A DNA stretch of 64,000 nucleotides from Paraescarpia echinospica (GCA_020002185.1 CM034538.1:64814005-64878004); one strand, 5' to 3'. Numbered from the stretch's first letter, positions 30,816 through 40,905 are shown. Notes: generated from the sequence alone by a model not told the origin. A program made the numbers and translations.

Positions 30816-31086
30816 TGTGCTTCGGCTCTTGTGCCTTTGTTTCGGACTTGTGTACTTTCCCGCCGAAAACACAACTGTACTGGACAGAGTAGAACTTCAA
30901 ATGTGGATTGGCCGTTGCGGCAATGTTCGGCATACGGTGCTTGGCACCGTGAATGGTCCTCGAATCATGCATATAGAGTTGTACAAAACTGTCATCTTGC
31001 ACTCGTTTGAGTTTATCGGATAATTGGGAAAAGGAACAAAATTTGTCACCGACGTTAACACCCACGAACGCTTCCCTGACTGCCAT
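30816..31086 (-). CDS. SWIM/MULE-type protein, N-terminal exon
   Basis: The minus-strand frame from ATG at 31,086 reads MAVREAFVGVNVGDKFCSFS, then LKRVQDDSFVQLYMHDSRTI, GAKHRMPN and YSVQYSCVFGGKVHKSETK. It ends at a consensus donor (CACA|GTAAGT). The pattern of G-x-x-F-x-S-F, then DSRT-x-x-x-A-K-x-R-x-P, then S-C-V-x-GG-x-x-KS is what I recall at the N-terminus of ZSWIM3-like proteins, which derive from FAR1/MULE transposases. It starts 64 bp inside the 76-bp right terminal repeat, so the repeat region likely contains the promoter. The next exon was not found. It is probably the 5' exon of the element's own transposase gene, intact in this part. Confidence 0.6.
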
Positions 31087-31149
31087 TTTGTGAAGACGCT
31101 GCGTCAAACCTGCGCATGCGCGGCTATGCTATGCTGGAGTAGGCTTACT

Positions 31150-31225
31150 GCGCATGCGCACCGGAACTCACGGAAGAATAGCCACCTGAATCTGGGTTAC
31201 GGCAGCCGGAAGAATAACCACGTCG
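31150..31225 (-). repeat. MULE terminal inverted repeat, right
   Basis: The reverse complement begins CGACGTGGTTATTCTTCCGG and matches 10,030-10,105 with one mismatch. Just inside it, CGCATGCGC recurs at 31,111-31,119 and 31,150-31,159, a CG-rich stretch ahead of the exon start at 31,086. Confidence 0.85.
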
Positions 31226-31234
31226 TATTATTAA
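31226..31234 (+). repeat. 9-bp target-site duplication, right copy
   Basis: TATTATTAA, identical to 10,021-10,029. From here to 32,321 I see no gene; the stretch holds an 11-bp-arm palindrome CATGACATTAT-T-ATAATGTCATG at about 31,824-31,846 and the inverted words CTGACAGTGTCAG and ACAGTGTCAG near 31,765-31,795. Confidence 0.85.
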
Positions 31235-32321
31235 TCAGAACCACTCATTTCATCAGCGATACTTACAATATTCGTAACACGATAATCACTTCACGCGCCA
31301 TACGGAAGCAGTGAGTCCATGGGCTGTTCGTTAACTTTCCTGTGATGATTAGGGTGAATAGTTGCTTACAATTTCGTCCGATAAATGTTAATATTACGGT
31401 TGTTTTCATCACCGTCACCGATATGGTGCACTGTAGTCACATGATCTGCGTTCGCTATCAAAATATCTGTCAAAAACCTGTTTGCCTCGTTTTAATTTGA
31501 GACAAATAACTGTGTTGCAAGTTTGTAGATGTCCTTTGCTTATTGTGTCCGATATATCTTATTAAAGGTGTATTTAATTAGAGATCAAGCTATATTATCG
31601 TAATGAGGCAGAAACTCAATTAGGGCAGAAACCGAGTAGGTGACTATATACTGTAATCAGTTGAACATTTCATTGTCAGTAACCATATTAGTATTAAAAC
31701 AAATTGGACCGCGTTTCTTGCAAATTGAAAGTTGCAGTAATAATATTATAATTATAAATACTCTGACAGTGTCAGTTACACTAACAGTGTCAGATTAATA
31801 ATCAATTATCATTACCATATCCATGACATTATTATAATGTCATGAGAATGACTTCCGCTATGATAACAAATGTTAACATTATAATGAAAACCAACGATAT
31901 ACCTTAATGATGCAACTGCTGTTATATCACTCTGCCTCGCGCTTCCTTTTTTTTTTACGTAATAAAACATAAGTTTTCAAACTAGTCCATAAAATAATCA
32001 TTTTCTAAATGTGAAACACATGTAATATATATTATACAAGTTATAACTGATTAAACTACCTGTATACATGGAATATTTATAATATGTTGTGTCTTTTCCT
32101 AGGGTATTCACAAATGCAGTAATAAATATTCAAAAACTTTTATTTCAACATATGTGTATTTTGTAGCTTAAAATCTGTGGAGTCCAAAAAGGCATAAAAC
32201 TGTATCTCACAATTTTGGGTATTAATAACCACTTTGCCGTAGCAGGTCAGATGTAAAGATTTCATGTGCAATGACTCTTATAATATAAATACTGGTGAAA
32301 TTTTTTTAATATTTTTTTTAC

Positions 32322-32547
32322 AGATACAAGGAAGAAAACGACAAAAAGAAAAATGCAGCAAGAAGCAACTATGCACAACATTAAGGAAGACACCAAAAGA
32401 ATAGTGCTCGAGCAGGAGAAACTAAATTTGGAAATTGAAATGCTAACGAAACAAAATGGAAATCTAGATTTGAAATTTGAATTGGTGACGTTGAAGAAAT
32501 TGCATTGCACTTTGAAAGTAACGAATGAATTTGGCGTTAACTTATAA
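32322..32547 (+). CDS. Coiled-coil exon, possible Harbinger accessory protein 3' end
   Basis: After a polypyrimidine tract and AG (TTTTTTTTACAG|ATACAAGG) the frame reads a basic start, then MQQEATMHNIKEDTKRIVLE and a heptad-rich segment LEIEMLTKQNGNLDLKFELV, ending GVNL-stop. AATAAA lies directly after the stop. Harbinger elements usually encode, besides the transposase, a Myb/SANT-type protein with a coiled-coil C-terminus. This exon lies beside Harbinger copy A, on the opposite strand, and would be that protein's last exon (inference). No Myb domain is visible upstream. Confidence 0.4.
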
Positions 32548-33279
32548 TAAACGATGACAAATTCAGTTGTTGGTTTCAAACTGCAATGTAACCTTGCTTA
32601 GGTTAGAATACCTATTCTTTTTGTACAAATGAGGGTTGTTGACTTCTGATGCTTCCTCTAAATTATGTGTACATGTCATATGTGCAAACCTAAGCATTTT
32701 TAGAAAGCTTGTAATCTGCAATGAAACTTATATGTGGTGAGATTTAACAAAAAGACATTATTCAAATATTAGTGTATTTTGCAAGAAATGTATAAAATAG
32801 ATATTGACTGATAAAGATGGCCAAGAAGACCCATTTGCATTACACAGTGTTATGTATTCACTATTGCTATGGCAATAAATACATAAACAAAGTTATGACA
32901 CATGTTAAGATGTTTAGTATATATAAAACTATACTATTATTCAATAAAACAAATCAGCAGAAATCATCAACCAGTATCCTAACCTAAACCAGTGCAATTG
33001 CATTTTAGTAATGCCATATCAAAAACATGAAATACATGTATTTGCATTTAATAGTATATATATTTGAATGTAATCTCATTAACATTTAATTTCAATGTTG
33101 TTTTGAATAATTTATATGATGGATAATTATTCAGAAACACTTAAATTCAAATGTTATAGCATTTTGTAGCATGTTTTCTTTGTTAGGTAATTTACTGTAC
33201 TATTTTTCAATATGAACTCACATATTACACAGTAAAAGTGGCTGCTCACACGACTCTGCGATACTCAACCTGAGCAGAT

Positions 33280-33667
33280 TTAAAAGAAATATGCAACAAC
33301 GTGACCTCTCATCACTGCCCAATCGTTTTGTCCTGGAACAGGAATGAAAGGTATATCATCAGGTGGAGGCTGGTCAACATCATCAGTGGCAACGTCAATT
33401 ATGTCAACATTATCTATCCCAATGTTGTGTAACTCAGCACATGCTACAACATAAGTGACAGCATTATGTGGTGTGGATCTGAGTTCGGTGTGTAAACACT
33501 TGAAACGTCTCTTTAGAATACCAAATGTCTGTTCGCTTAGAACACGAGTACGGCACAATGACTTATTAAACCGTGCTTCGGCAGGTGATGCAGAATGAAG
33601 ATAGGCGTCATGAGAAAACGTAGGCATGGATACCCTGAGTCTTCCAGCAGGAATCCGTTGTGTAGTC
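33280..33667 (-). pseudogene. Harbinger transposase C-terminal exon, copy A
   Basis: Follows an acceptor TTTCTAG|GACTAC on the minus strand. It reads GLHNGFLLEDSGYPCLRFLM in one frame and then ARFNKSLCRTRVLSEQTFGI and LKRRFKCL in another, separated by a 1-nt loss at ATGACGCCTATCTT. R-T-R-V-x-x-E-x-x-F-G-x-LKRRF contains the third catalytic acid (Glu) of the DDE nuclease, and VACAELHNI closes the domain. GDSGYP-like and LHNI motifs are diagnostic of PIF/Harbinger. Confidence 0.88.
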
Positions 33668-33997
33668 CTAGAAATATAATGAAATATTTCATATTTACAC
33701 CACAATTAAATAAAATATATCTTTGCAATTATCATGATATGTTGCATTTGTATGCATCGTGAAATATATCATGTTTATTATGTTGTATGAACACATATTA
33801 AATACATTTGTTTTATATATATTAAATATCACTTAATATAAATGTTGACAATGAATGTCTAAATTATTATATATGAACTATTAAATAATTATTGTTTAAT
33901 AACATTACACAAATATGTGATATGAAAAGTAAACACACTTCAAATACGTAACATGTCAAAATATTAACAGGATATCCTTAAAGTAATGCATATTTAC

Positions 33998-34104
33998 CAT
34001 TTTCAAGCTGTATGCATAGATCGGAGCCACGAAAGATCCGGCTGTCGTGCACCTGGTCATGTAGCAGTGCAGCTGGTTATTCTGTACGTGGCATCACAGC
34101 ACAT
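33998..34104 (-). pseudogene. Harbinger transposase middle exon, copy A
   Basis: The exon from an acceptor (GCATGTAG|ATGTGC) to a donor (AAAATG|GTAAAT) begins MCCDATYRITSCTAT. A small deletion introduces TGA and shifts out of the WPGAVHDSRIF motif preserved in copy B. The second catalytic Asp is therefore lost. 34,319-36,529 beyond the copy has no recognisable gene. Confidence 0.8.
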
Positions 34105-34318
34105 CTACATGCAAACACAATTACATTGTTTACATACATGTGTTACTTGTGAGCATGGCATTTGATGTGATGCACTATTTGTACATTTCACATAGCCTAC
34201 AAGTTACTGGTTGGTTATATTTACTGCAGTTGGATCACATTTTGATGCAATAACATGTTATGAAGTTTTATTAAATGCTATTTATGTGAAGATGAACTTT
34301 GTGATTGCCAGTGGGTAA

Positions 34319-36529
34319 ACCGTCTATTTAATGCTTTCCTTTGCACACATTCAATTAATTGCAATTTGGAGGATTTCCCTAGCTAGCTGTACGGGTTGGC
34401 AACGGGAATTCTGCAAAACATTGCCTCCTATCAGGATGATCACAATTGTAGCATTTATGCGAGATATCTCTGATGCGGTGTCACGAAAGAAATTCAATTG
34501 AGCGCCGCCGCGCCTTATCACGGACAGATAAATCAAATCATAGCCATGCGTGATTCTTTAGCCTTGGCTTATGCACAACGGAATATAAAATTGTTACACG
34601 CCGTGAACACTAAATCCAGCTTAGCCTAGGCTTGGCCGCGCAAACATTGACCGACTCCTTATAATTCAAAACGCGCATATATAAACTACCGAGTGTAACA
34701 AGTGCAGTAGAATTGGTACTGCGCAAAGCCACATTAAGCTGACTAAATTATCCACCACGTGAAAACGCATGAAATACAATAGGACTCAAACAACACGACT
34801 TACTTCGGTAGTTTTCACACCCGGGGCCGGTTTCATGACGCGGCTAAGAATATTCTTAACGCTAAGATGATTGTCTTAGTAGATGACGTGATTTTTTAAT
34901 ATAAGCAGACATGAGTTTACGCAAATTCGTGAAGCTAAGTACTTGTGTAAACTTCCCATGATGTTCTGCGTTTACCAATTCTATGTGTTTGAAATAGGGG
35001 TGTAAGGATATGGCCGGGTTTGAGTTGTAGTACAATCCTTAACAAGACATAAAATTACTTTTGGCTATGTCATAAGTTGTCATTTGGTTGTGTGAATGCA
35101 ATATATGACATCGTTTGTCAGAAAATCTAGTGTTGTTTTATTTAAAAATGAATTGGGAAGTTTTTTTTATGTAAGTAATTGTTTGGAACTATTGTATACT
35201 ATCGGTCAAGAAACCTTACTAAAATGTTAATATAATTTTGTGTTTTCGTTTCAATTCTATATAATATTATTACGTTGATTTAAAATTGGCTGCACAGACG
35301 TGTATCATTTTCCCGCACACGCTGACCCAACATTTTATTGTGTAGCCATACAATTAGTATATACATATATATATATATAACCAATTATGTGCATTAAACC
35401 TTCAAAAAGACCTGCCTCCATTTTCATAAATTAGCTCACTACGCAATAAAAACACAATAGAAAGTGTTATCCGGGCTGGTTGTGACCGGTAAATGTCATA
35501 GATAAATGCTGGCATGGGTGACAGCTTATAACATGTAGGTACCCCTGAAGTGATTTTTGTCAGATTATTAGCCTAGACTATTAGCTTACGCATCCATCGC
35601 ACCCCCAGCCTACTGGAATGTATTATATTAAAGCTTCCGTTGTTTTTCAACGAGTACGGTGACGCAGTAGTGTGACCACCGAATCGGTAATCTTCAGACT
35701 ATGATTGCGGTGACAAGCGTTTAATTTATCAGCGTCACGCAACACTATATTGCGGTTTAGGCCCACACTGAGACTGACCGCATTCTTCAGCAGGATGAGA
35801 ACTGGAACATGGAAAATGAACGTATTATGTCAATGATGAAAACACGATAATTGCCTGGAACGGATCGTATGTGCAATATCTGGCCGATTGTCTTACTTGC
35901 AGTGGCATTTGTTATCAGTACTGTGACAGAATGAAATTAATATAACGCTACTGAAACCATCAAACCTGAGCTTTTTTGGGACAAGATCAGAAATCTCAAT
36001 AACATCCGCGATGTTATTGAAGGCTACATTTACATCTTCAAGATATTCAACCTAGCACTACGACAGCTGAATGTTAGGGGAAACACGTTGTATTATTGAC
36101 TATGTCAGTGAAGACACAAATGTCACGTAATCCACGAGTAAGCAGAATTGGGTTGTGACACCGTTAAGCCTAGGCGCCGGGGCATGCGTCAAGATCGCAG
36201 CTAACGAAACGCCCCTTAGACCGCGCTTGTTCATTCAGCTGTATACATTCGTACACGGCGATAGACAATGGAGGATATACTGAACAAAATAGACGGATTT
36301 AGTTCAAATAAGAAATAACCATTTTTAACTTTTGATTGAAACTGTTAAATGCCACTGAATTGCATAATGCACGAATTTGGGACACGCAACGATATATAAT
36401 TATAATTGGACGTGGGGTAAATGTCACATTAGACTGTGTTTGTCCTCCGAATCTTCCGGCACAGCAGATAAATAATGGCGGCTCCATTACAAGTACTTTG
36501 CAAGACTTTTTACAATTCCCCGAGGTTGT
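34319..36529. other. No recognisable gene
   Basis: Mixed sequence with a (TA)n run at 35,360-35,378. GGGGCCGGTTTCATGACGCG at 34,823-34,842, followed by GGCTAAGAATATTCTTAACG, looks like the terminus of a Harbinger-type MITE, but no partner end was found. Short frames only. Confidence 0.4.
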
Positions 36530-36708
36530 AAAGCCGTACTCGGTGTTCGGTGCTCAGAATTTCATGCTCATGCCTCGCTTTCACACCGTGCTCATACTCA
36601 GGTTATAAAACTTTTTCAGCAAGAAATCGTTCTCAGATTTGAGCATGAAATGTGTAAATCCTGAGTATGCTATAGAGCATGCTCAACACCGTACTCAGAC
36701 AACCAAAA

Positions 36709-36869
36709 ATGTCTCCTCATCCTCAACAATTTTATAGGCAGATTCAAGATGGTAACTTTAGGCGTCCGCGTTTCTTCAAATATAAGTCAAATCCTTTAGA
36801 GGAATTACCTGAGATGAAGTATTTAGAAAATACCATTTTGTACATACCGTCTTCATTCTTTTTAGTGTA
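36709..36869 (+). pseudogene. Harbinger transposase N-terminus, copy B
   Basis: MSPHPQQFYRQIQDGNFRRP then RFFKYKSNPLEELPEMKYLE aligns with the minus-strand copy C (MVVHVRQFRTQIRDSNFKRP, RFFKDISNPLDELSEDEVFK). NPL-x-EL followed by E-x-x-F-x-K is the usual Harbinger transposase opening. The reading frame is lost after the PEMKY segment, and the 6.9-kb element begins at 36,870. Confidence 0.7.
36864..36869 (+). repeat. Probable 6-bp target duplication of the 6.9-kb element, left
   Basis: AGTGTA precedes the left terminal repeat; AGCGTA follows the right one at 43,771-43,776, one mismatch. The uninterrupted copy C reads GTGTACGTACTAG at this point, consistent with a single copy of the site. Confidence 0.55.
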
Positions 36870-37180
36870 AGTAGTATATATCTCATGGTCCAGAACGGAG
36901 CAAGAGCAAATGATGACGTCATATCTAGGTCAAGGTCAACTGTCAAGTAGGCGCTCCCTAGCGGATAGATCGTGAACTAAATATATAGGTCAAATAACGC
37001 CCCCTGACGGATACATTTAAAACTATAAAACACATAAAATTATGTTCAGAATCTGTTTTATCAATCTTTAGAAGGCCTTCCAACATCAGTTATGCTAATG
37101 AAATAATGACGTAGGTGCTGCACATCGGACCGTCATTCGTATCACGACGACACCACGGCTAACATGATGTTGAAGACACC
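36870..37180 (+). repeat. Terminal inverted repeat of the 6.9-kb element, left
   Basis: Aligns with the reverse complement of 43,383-43,770: shared words include GCAAGAGCAAATGATGACGT, GATAGRTCGTGAACTA, TCAAATAACGCCCCC, ACATTTAAAACTATAAAACACAT, TTATGTTCAGAATCTGTTTT and GACACCACGGCTAACATGAT. The left copy lacks a stretch of about 65 bp that carries a TATA-like sequence in the right copy. Confidence 0.85.
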
Positions 37181-37720
37181 CTATTATCGCATTCGCGATA
37201 ACCCAGACTCGAACGACGAGGACGAGCCGACGAGCCGACCCATCATGCCGGTGACCAACTGCCCTTCCGTGCCGTCGGAACCAGAGGTCGTAGACGTGGC
37301 AACTCTAGAAGCAACGGTAAGCGCCGATGCCGTTATCAAGATCAGAGGTCTCCTTATCAACAAAGTACGCCAGCATACTCCTTTCTACATCGGGTGCAGA
37401 TACTGCAAGAAGCGTATGATCATCGAAGGTAGGGTACATTTGCAATGCGAACGACACGGTTACGTTGCCTTTCACATGCATTTCGTAGTGCGCATGTGCT
37501 TTGTCGAGACAGCGACGGGTCGATGTATATGGCTGACTTTATTTGACCGGTGTATGGCTCTTCTCATAGACGTAAACGCCGAAACATTTGCTGTTATGGA
37601 CAAAACGATGCAGACTTACAAACTGAACTCACTGATGGGAACTCGTATGTCTCTCGCCATAAAGAAAAGTCGATGAGATACTTACACAAACTACAACGTC
37701 ACTCGCGTAGATGTGGTAAA
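37164..37720 (+). pseudogene. RPA70-like zinc-ribbon OB-fold protein
   Basis: The frame starts MMLKTPYYRIRDNPDSNDED at the inner edge of the left terminal repeat. After an acidic N-terminus (to residue 60) it reads FYIGCRYCKKRMIIEGRVHL then QCERHGYVAFHMHFVV and TGRCIWLTLFDRCMALLI. The spacing C-x2-C ... C-x3-H followed by strand-rich sequence with T-G-R-x-x-W-x-x-LFD matches the C-terminal DNA-binding domain of replication protein A large subunit, which binds single-stranded DNA. TGA at 37,674 ends the frame, yet DTYTNYNVTRVDVV directly after it continues the expected OB-fold strand. Proteins of this type suit a replicating mobile element. The reading is by eye, without profile support. Confidence 0.6.
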
Positions 37721-37741
37721 CTAGACTCCGTATCTTGTTTC

Positions 37742-38228
37742 AGCCTCCCTCTGCTGTCATCCCTACCGATGTGACAACTTCCGCCGACACGGCCGAAGTG
37801 ACAACTTCCGCTCCTGACGATGTCACAACTTCCGGTCCTGCTACCGGTGGTCCGAAATTTACCCTTGACTTTCCTGCAGCCGAAATCAAGAAGACGCTTG
37901 CACGTCACATAGCATGTAACGTCGTTGAACTCTCAAGACAACAATGCTCCGGTTGTGAGATACACGATCCTAGTCAATTCCATCACGATTGTATATTACC
38001 TGATGACATTCTAATTTATATGCACTTTAACGAGGTGTGGAGGCCATTAATTCAACCGCAGTGATTAAAGACTGGTTGACTGTTTTGTTAGACGCAAGTT
38101 TTAAACTATCCGACGTGACATCCGAACAGTTGTGTAATATCAATACTTGGTTGCAAGACTCCGTTTTGAAACAGTGGCGAAACAAAATGAAACAAATAGT
38201 GCTGGCAGTAATGGAGGATGACCTGTAA
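37742..38228 (+). pseudogene. Cys/His-motif protein of unknown function
   Basis: A Thr/Ser/Pro-rich start with three TTS repeats (DVTTSAD, EVTTSAP, DVTTSGP) leads to FTLDFPAAEIKKTLARHIAC then CSGCEIHDPSQFHHDC. The arrangement C-x2-C-x3-H-x4-Q-x2-H-H-x-C looks like a compact zinc-binding site. A 1-nt slip near 38,035 moves the continuation (INSTAVIKDWLTVLLDASFK and LKQWRNKMKQIVLAVMEDDL, stop 38,228) to the next frame. I have a general memory of similar C-x-G-C proteins in invertebrate predictions, but no named family. It follows the RPA-like gene by about 20 bp; a TTTCAG just before it could be an acceptor, but the gap is too short for an ordinary intron. Confidence 0.5.
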
Positions 38229-39390
38229 ATAACTTTCTTTTATCTTGTACACGATTAAACTTTGTAAGACTCTGTATCAGAACAGTGGCAAAACAATATC
38301 CAGTCTCTGGTTCTAGCAGTTATAGAGTGTAACATGTAAATACGTTTGTGTCGCACACCAATAAAATGTGCAAACCTTATCTTGTGTCATTTTTATAGTA
38401 TAAGTACCATGCATTAGAGGACATTAGTACATGAACTTAGTTATACATATAGGCGTAACGGGGAATTTTTATTAATGTACTACGCGTGACATGAAATATT
38501 CTTGGGGATACGACGTTTGCACTTACCACAGTTGATTGCTCGGTTGCAAACTGTTTTGAAGTGGTATTCGCTGTCCAAGTATCATCTACACCTATAGGCC
38601 GACAGTACTGTTTCACCGTTTTATCAAGCCTAATTCTATTTACCTTTGTAACATATAAGTGTAACGTATACTTATGTTTGACTGTTTTACTAGAGCTAGG
38701 CGTTAAACAATGCGATATCATGTGGGTTGATGTAGCCTCCTTGTATAGACAGCCTTACCAACAACTCAGAAACCCTGAACAGTATTTGATAACAATTAAC
38801 AAAGTAAATAATTGGTTGCAAGCCTCTTCGGTACAGTCGCGTAACAAAGTGAAGCGTTATGATGAACAGTATATAAGTATACAAATCATCCATATAGGGT
38901 GTACCAGAATTTATATAGTTTACTGAAAGAGCGGTCAAGTGTACAAACTCGTCGTTTATTGTTCAAACATACATTAGACCGTGTCTATTTTTTTCCCGTA
39001 CTGTAGTATTTAAATTCGTGCTTCTTCGGTAAAAACCTTTCAAGGCTAATTCTATTTACCGTTAATCTCATAACCTGACATCGGTAACCGAAAACGGACA
39101 CAAATAAACATTATGCTTGATTAAAATCATATTTATGTATCTTTTATAGTATATAGTCTATGCTATTAGACATAAAAGTATAACCTATATGATACGCTAT
39201 GAATAATACTATAAATCATAACCTGGCATTGACAACCGAAAATATATATACTTCCCTGTTAAATCAAACAAATTGACGGCTATCTGTATAGGTACGATAG
39301 TTATGTTTACAATACGCGCTTGTATGCAGTTTTGATTAGTTCATGAAAAACGGCGGGAAATCGGCGAAAACGGCGGGAATTCGGTAAAAA
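38229..39390. other. Decayed duplicate of the preceding gene and AT-rich sequence
   Basis: 38,270-38,350 repeats the end of the Cys/His-protein gene (CAGTGGCAAAACAA then GCAGTTATAGAGTGTAACAT against CAGTGGCGAAACAAAATG and GCAGTAATGGAGGATGACCT). 38,561-38,926 holds a degenerate frame with CLTVLLELGVK and INKVNNWLQAS that parallels WLTVLLDASFK and INTWLQDS, so the 3' part of the gene appears duplicated and decayed. No other gene is recognised. Confidence 0.45.
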
Positions 39391-39606
39391 TGACGTAATT
39401 AAATAAGTACCCGTTGTAGTTCGGTTCAACTTGTAGTAATTAGGTTAACAAGCATTTGAAACCAGTAAACCAGTAAACACGTAAACAATCTCCTTCAGTG
39501 ACGTCATTAAATAAGTACGCATGGTAATTCGGTTCAACTTGTAATAATTAGGTTAGCAGGCGTTTTGAACTTGCGCGTATGTAAATAATATTCTTCAATG
39601 ACGTCA
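39391..39606. repeat. Direct duplication, about 108 bp
   Basis: TGACGTMATTAAATAAGTAC followed by TTCGGTTCAACTTGTARTAATTAGGTTA occurs at 39,391 and again at about 39,499, with the next TGACGTCA at 39,600. It is AT-rich and non-coding. Confidence 0.75.
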
Positions 39607-39830
39607 GTAGTGTAGGACTGGCCAAGTGTACTGGTCTAGACAAGTGTACCCGACTAGACAAGAGAATCGCGTGCATCGAAACTGCTTTACCTTACTAATA
39701 GTCTTACATTTCACAACTAAAGAGAAACTATCGGTATTTTAAATATTAGGGTAATCGATTTGCGTAAAACAGGTTCGTGTACGATATGCAAGACACAGGT
39801 ACAGTACCATGGACCAAAATTAACCAAATT

Positions 39831-39971
39831 TAGACCAGCAACCTCCACGAATCAAACTTAGATCAACGAGTTGAACGAATCAAACTTAGACCAACGATTT
39901 ACACGAAACAAACTTAGACCAACGACTTCCATGAATAAAAATTTAGACCACTGAGTTCCAAGAACTAAACA
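39831..39971. repeat. 28-bp iterated repeat, five copies
   Basis: TTAGACCAACGA-type units begin at 39,831, 39,859, 39,887, 39,915 and 39,944, each followed by an ACGAAWCAAACT-type segment. Diverged single units recur at about 40,292 and 40,467. Such regular iterons can be protein-binding sites near replication origins, but that is inference. Confidence 0.8.
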
Positions 39972-39992
39972 TATTAGGTACTTAGGTACGAA

Positions 39993-40178
39993 ATTCACCT
40001 AGATAGACAAGTCAATTCAGGCAATTCACCTAGATAGACAGGTCAATTCAGGCAATTCAACTAGATAGACATGTCAACTCAGGCAATTCACGTAGATGCA
40101 CTGGTCAATTAAGCAAATTAACCTAAATACACAGGTCAATTCAGCAAATTCACCTATAGCCAACACGCTCGACTAGAC
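39993..40178. repeat. 31-bp iterated repeat, six copies
   Basis: ATTCACCTAGATAGACAGGT-type units begin at 39,993, 40,024, 40,055, 40,086, 40,117 and 40,148, an exact 31-bp period. No unique spacers separate the units, so it is not a CRISPR array. It is adjacent to the 28-bp series. Confidence 0.85.
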
Positions 40179-40549
40179 TTACAAGTTTCTTACTTTAATG
40201 TGTATGCGTCGTAAATTCGTGCCAGTGTAGTGCATTTTTTGTGTATGAAGGCACGAAAGTTGTAAATTCTCGCCATTTTAGTACCTTAGACCAACCTTAG
40301 ACCAGCAAATTTCATGAACCAAACAACTAGCGAGTTCTATGCGTAGTAAATCGGTCAAACTGGTAAAAATTTGGTCCAGACATTTGGAACTATTTGCTTC
40401 GGTACACTCATCACTGTTGAATGACCACGAGTGTTTTCTGTTTACGCGGGAGACTTGTTGCTTGAATCAAACTTACACCAACCAAGTTGCACGAAAGTTG
40501 AGAGTCCGAAGCTCTTGCCACTGCACCATCACCGCTTCTGTGTGTACTA

Positions 40550-40698
40550 ACTGCTATCATCACGTCCACCACCACCACCACCACCGCCGCTTCTGTGTGT
40601 ACTAACTGGTATCAACACGTCCCACACCACCACCGCCGCTTCTGTGTATACTAACTGGTATAGTCACTTCCACCATCACCACCACCACCGCTTCTGCG

Positions 40699-40760
<62 letters not shown>

Positions 40761-40905
40761 TGTACAATCTACCATCACCACCATCACCACCACCGCTTCT
40801 GTGTGTCTGTGTGTATACTATCTACCCTCACCACCACCGCCACCACCGCTTCTGAGTGTCTGTGTGTGTACTATCTAGCACCACCACCACCCACGCCGGA
40901 TCTCT
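40550..40905. repeat. Minisatellite with CACCAC runs and (TG)n
   Basis: Units of the form CACCACCRCCGCTTCTGTGTGTACTAACTGGTA recur about every 50-80 bp, with an (TA)n(TG)n tract at 40,697-40,763. Poly-His reading frames here come from the CAC repeats and are not genes. Confidence 0.85.

Larger units (their letters stand above)
10030..31225 (-). mobile_element. Composite Mutator-like element (MULE) with nested insertions
   Basis: The ends are inverted 76-bp repeats (10,030-10,105 and 31,150-31,225) with one mismatch, and the element is flanked by identical 9-bp duplications. Nine-bp target duplications are the hallmark of the Mutator superfamily. The first minus-strand exon, just inside the right end, resembles the N-terminus of SWIM/MULE transposase-like proteins. 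PHD-type exons on the same strand lie at 12.7-13.8 kb near the left end. The central MULE catalytic and SWIM regions were not found. Nested inside are an LINE RT fragment, a hammerhead-bearing insert, a pogo-like MITE and the 13-kb CR1 array; without them the element would be about 6-7 kb. It is probably non-autonomous now. Confidence 0.8.
32890..34318 (-). mobile_element. PIF/Harbinger element copy A, 5' truncated
   Basis: Homologous along its length, in inverted orientation, to copy B (44,520-46,560). It contains the two C-terminal transposase exons and 3' flank. Homology with copy B stops abruptly at TTTACCC near 34,318, just after the exon for the first catalytic Asp would end, so the N-terminal half is missing. 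At about 32,915-32,940 it reads straight through (AGTATATATAAAACT) the site where copy B carries a pogo-like MITE. Confidence 0.8.

Noticed and set aside
37710..37742. Mini-intron between the RPA-like and Cys/His-motif genes (GTAAAC ... TTTCAG)
   Set aside because: At about 28 bp it is too short for a spliceosomal intron in animals, and a TGA already ends the upstream frame.
39993..40178. CRISPR array, because of a regular 31-bp period
   Set aside because: Units are contiguous with no unique spacers, cas genes are absent and the genome is eukaryotic.
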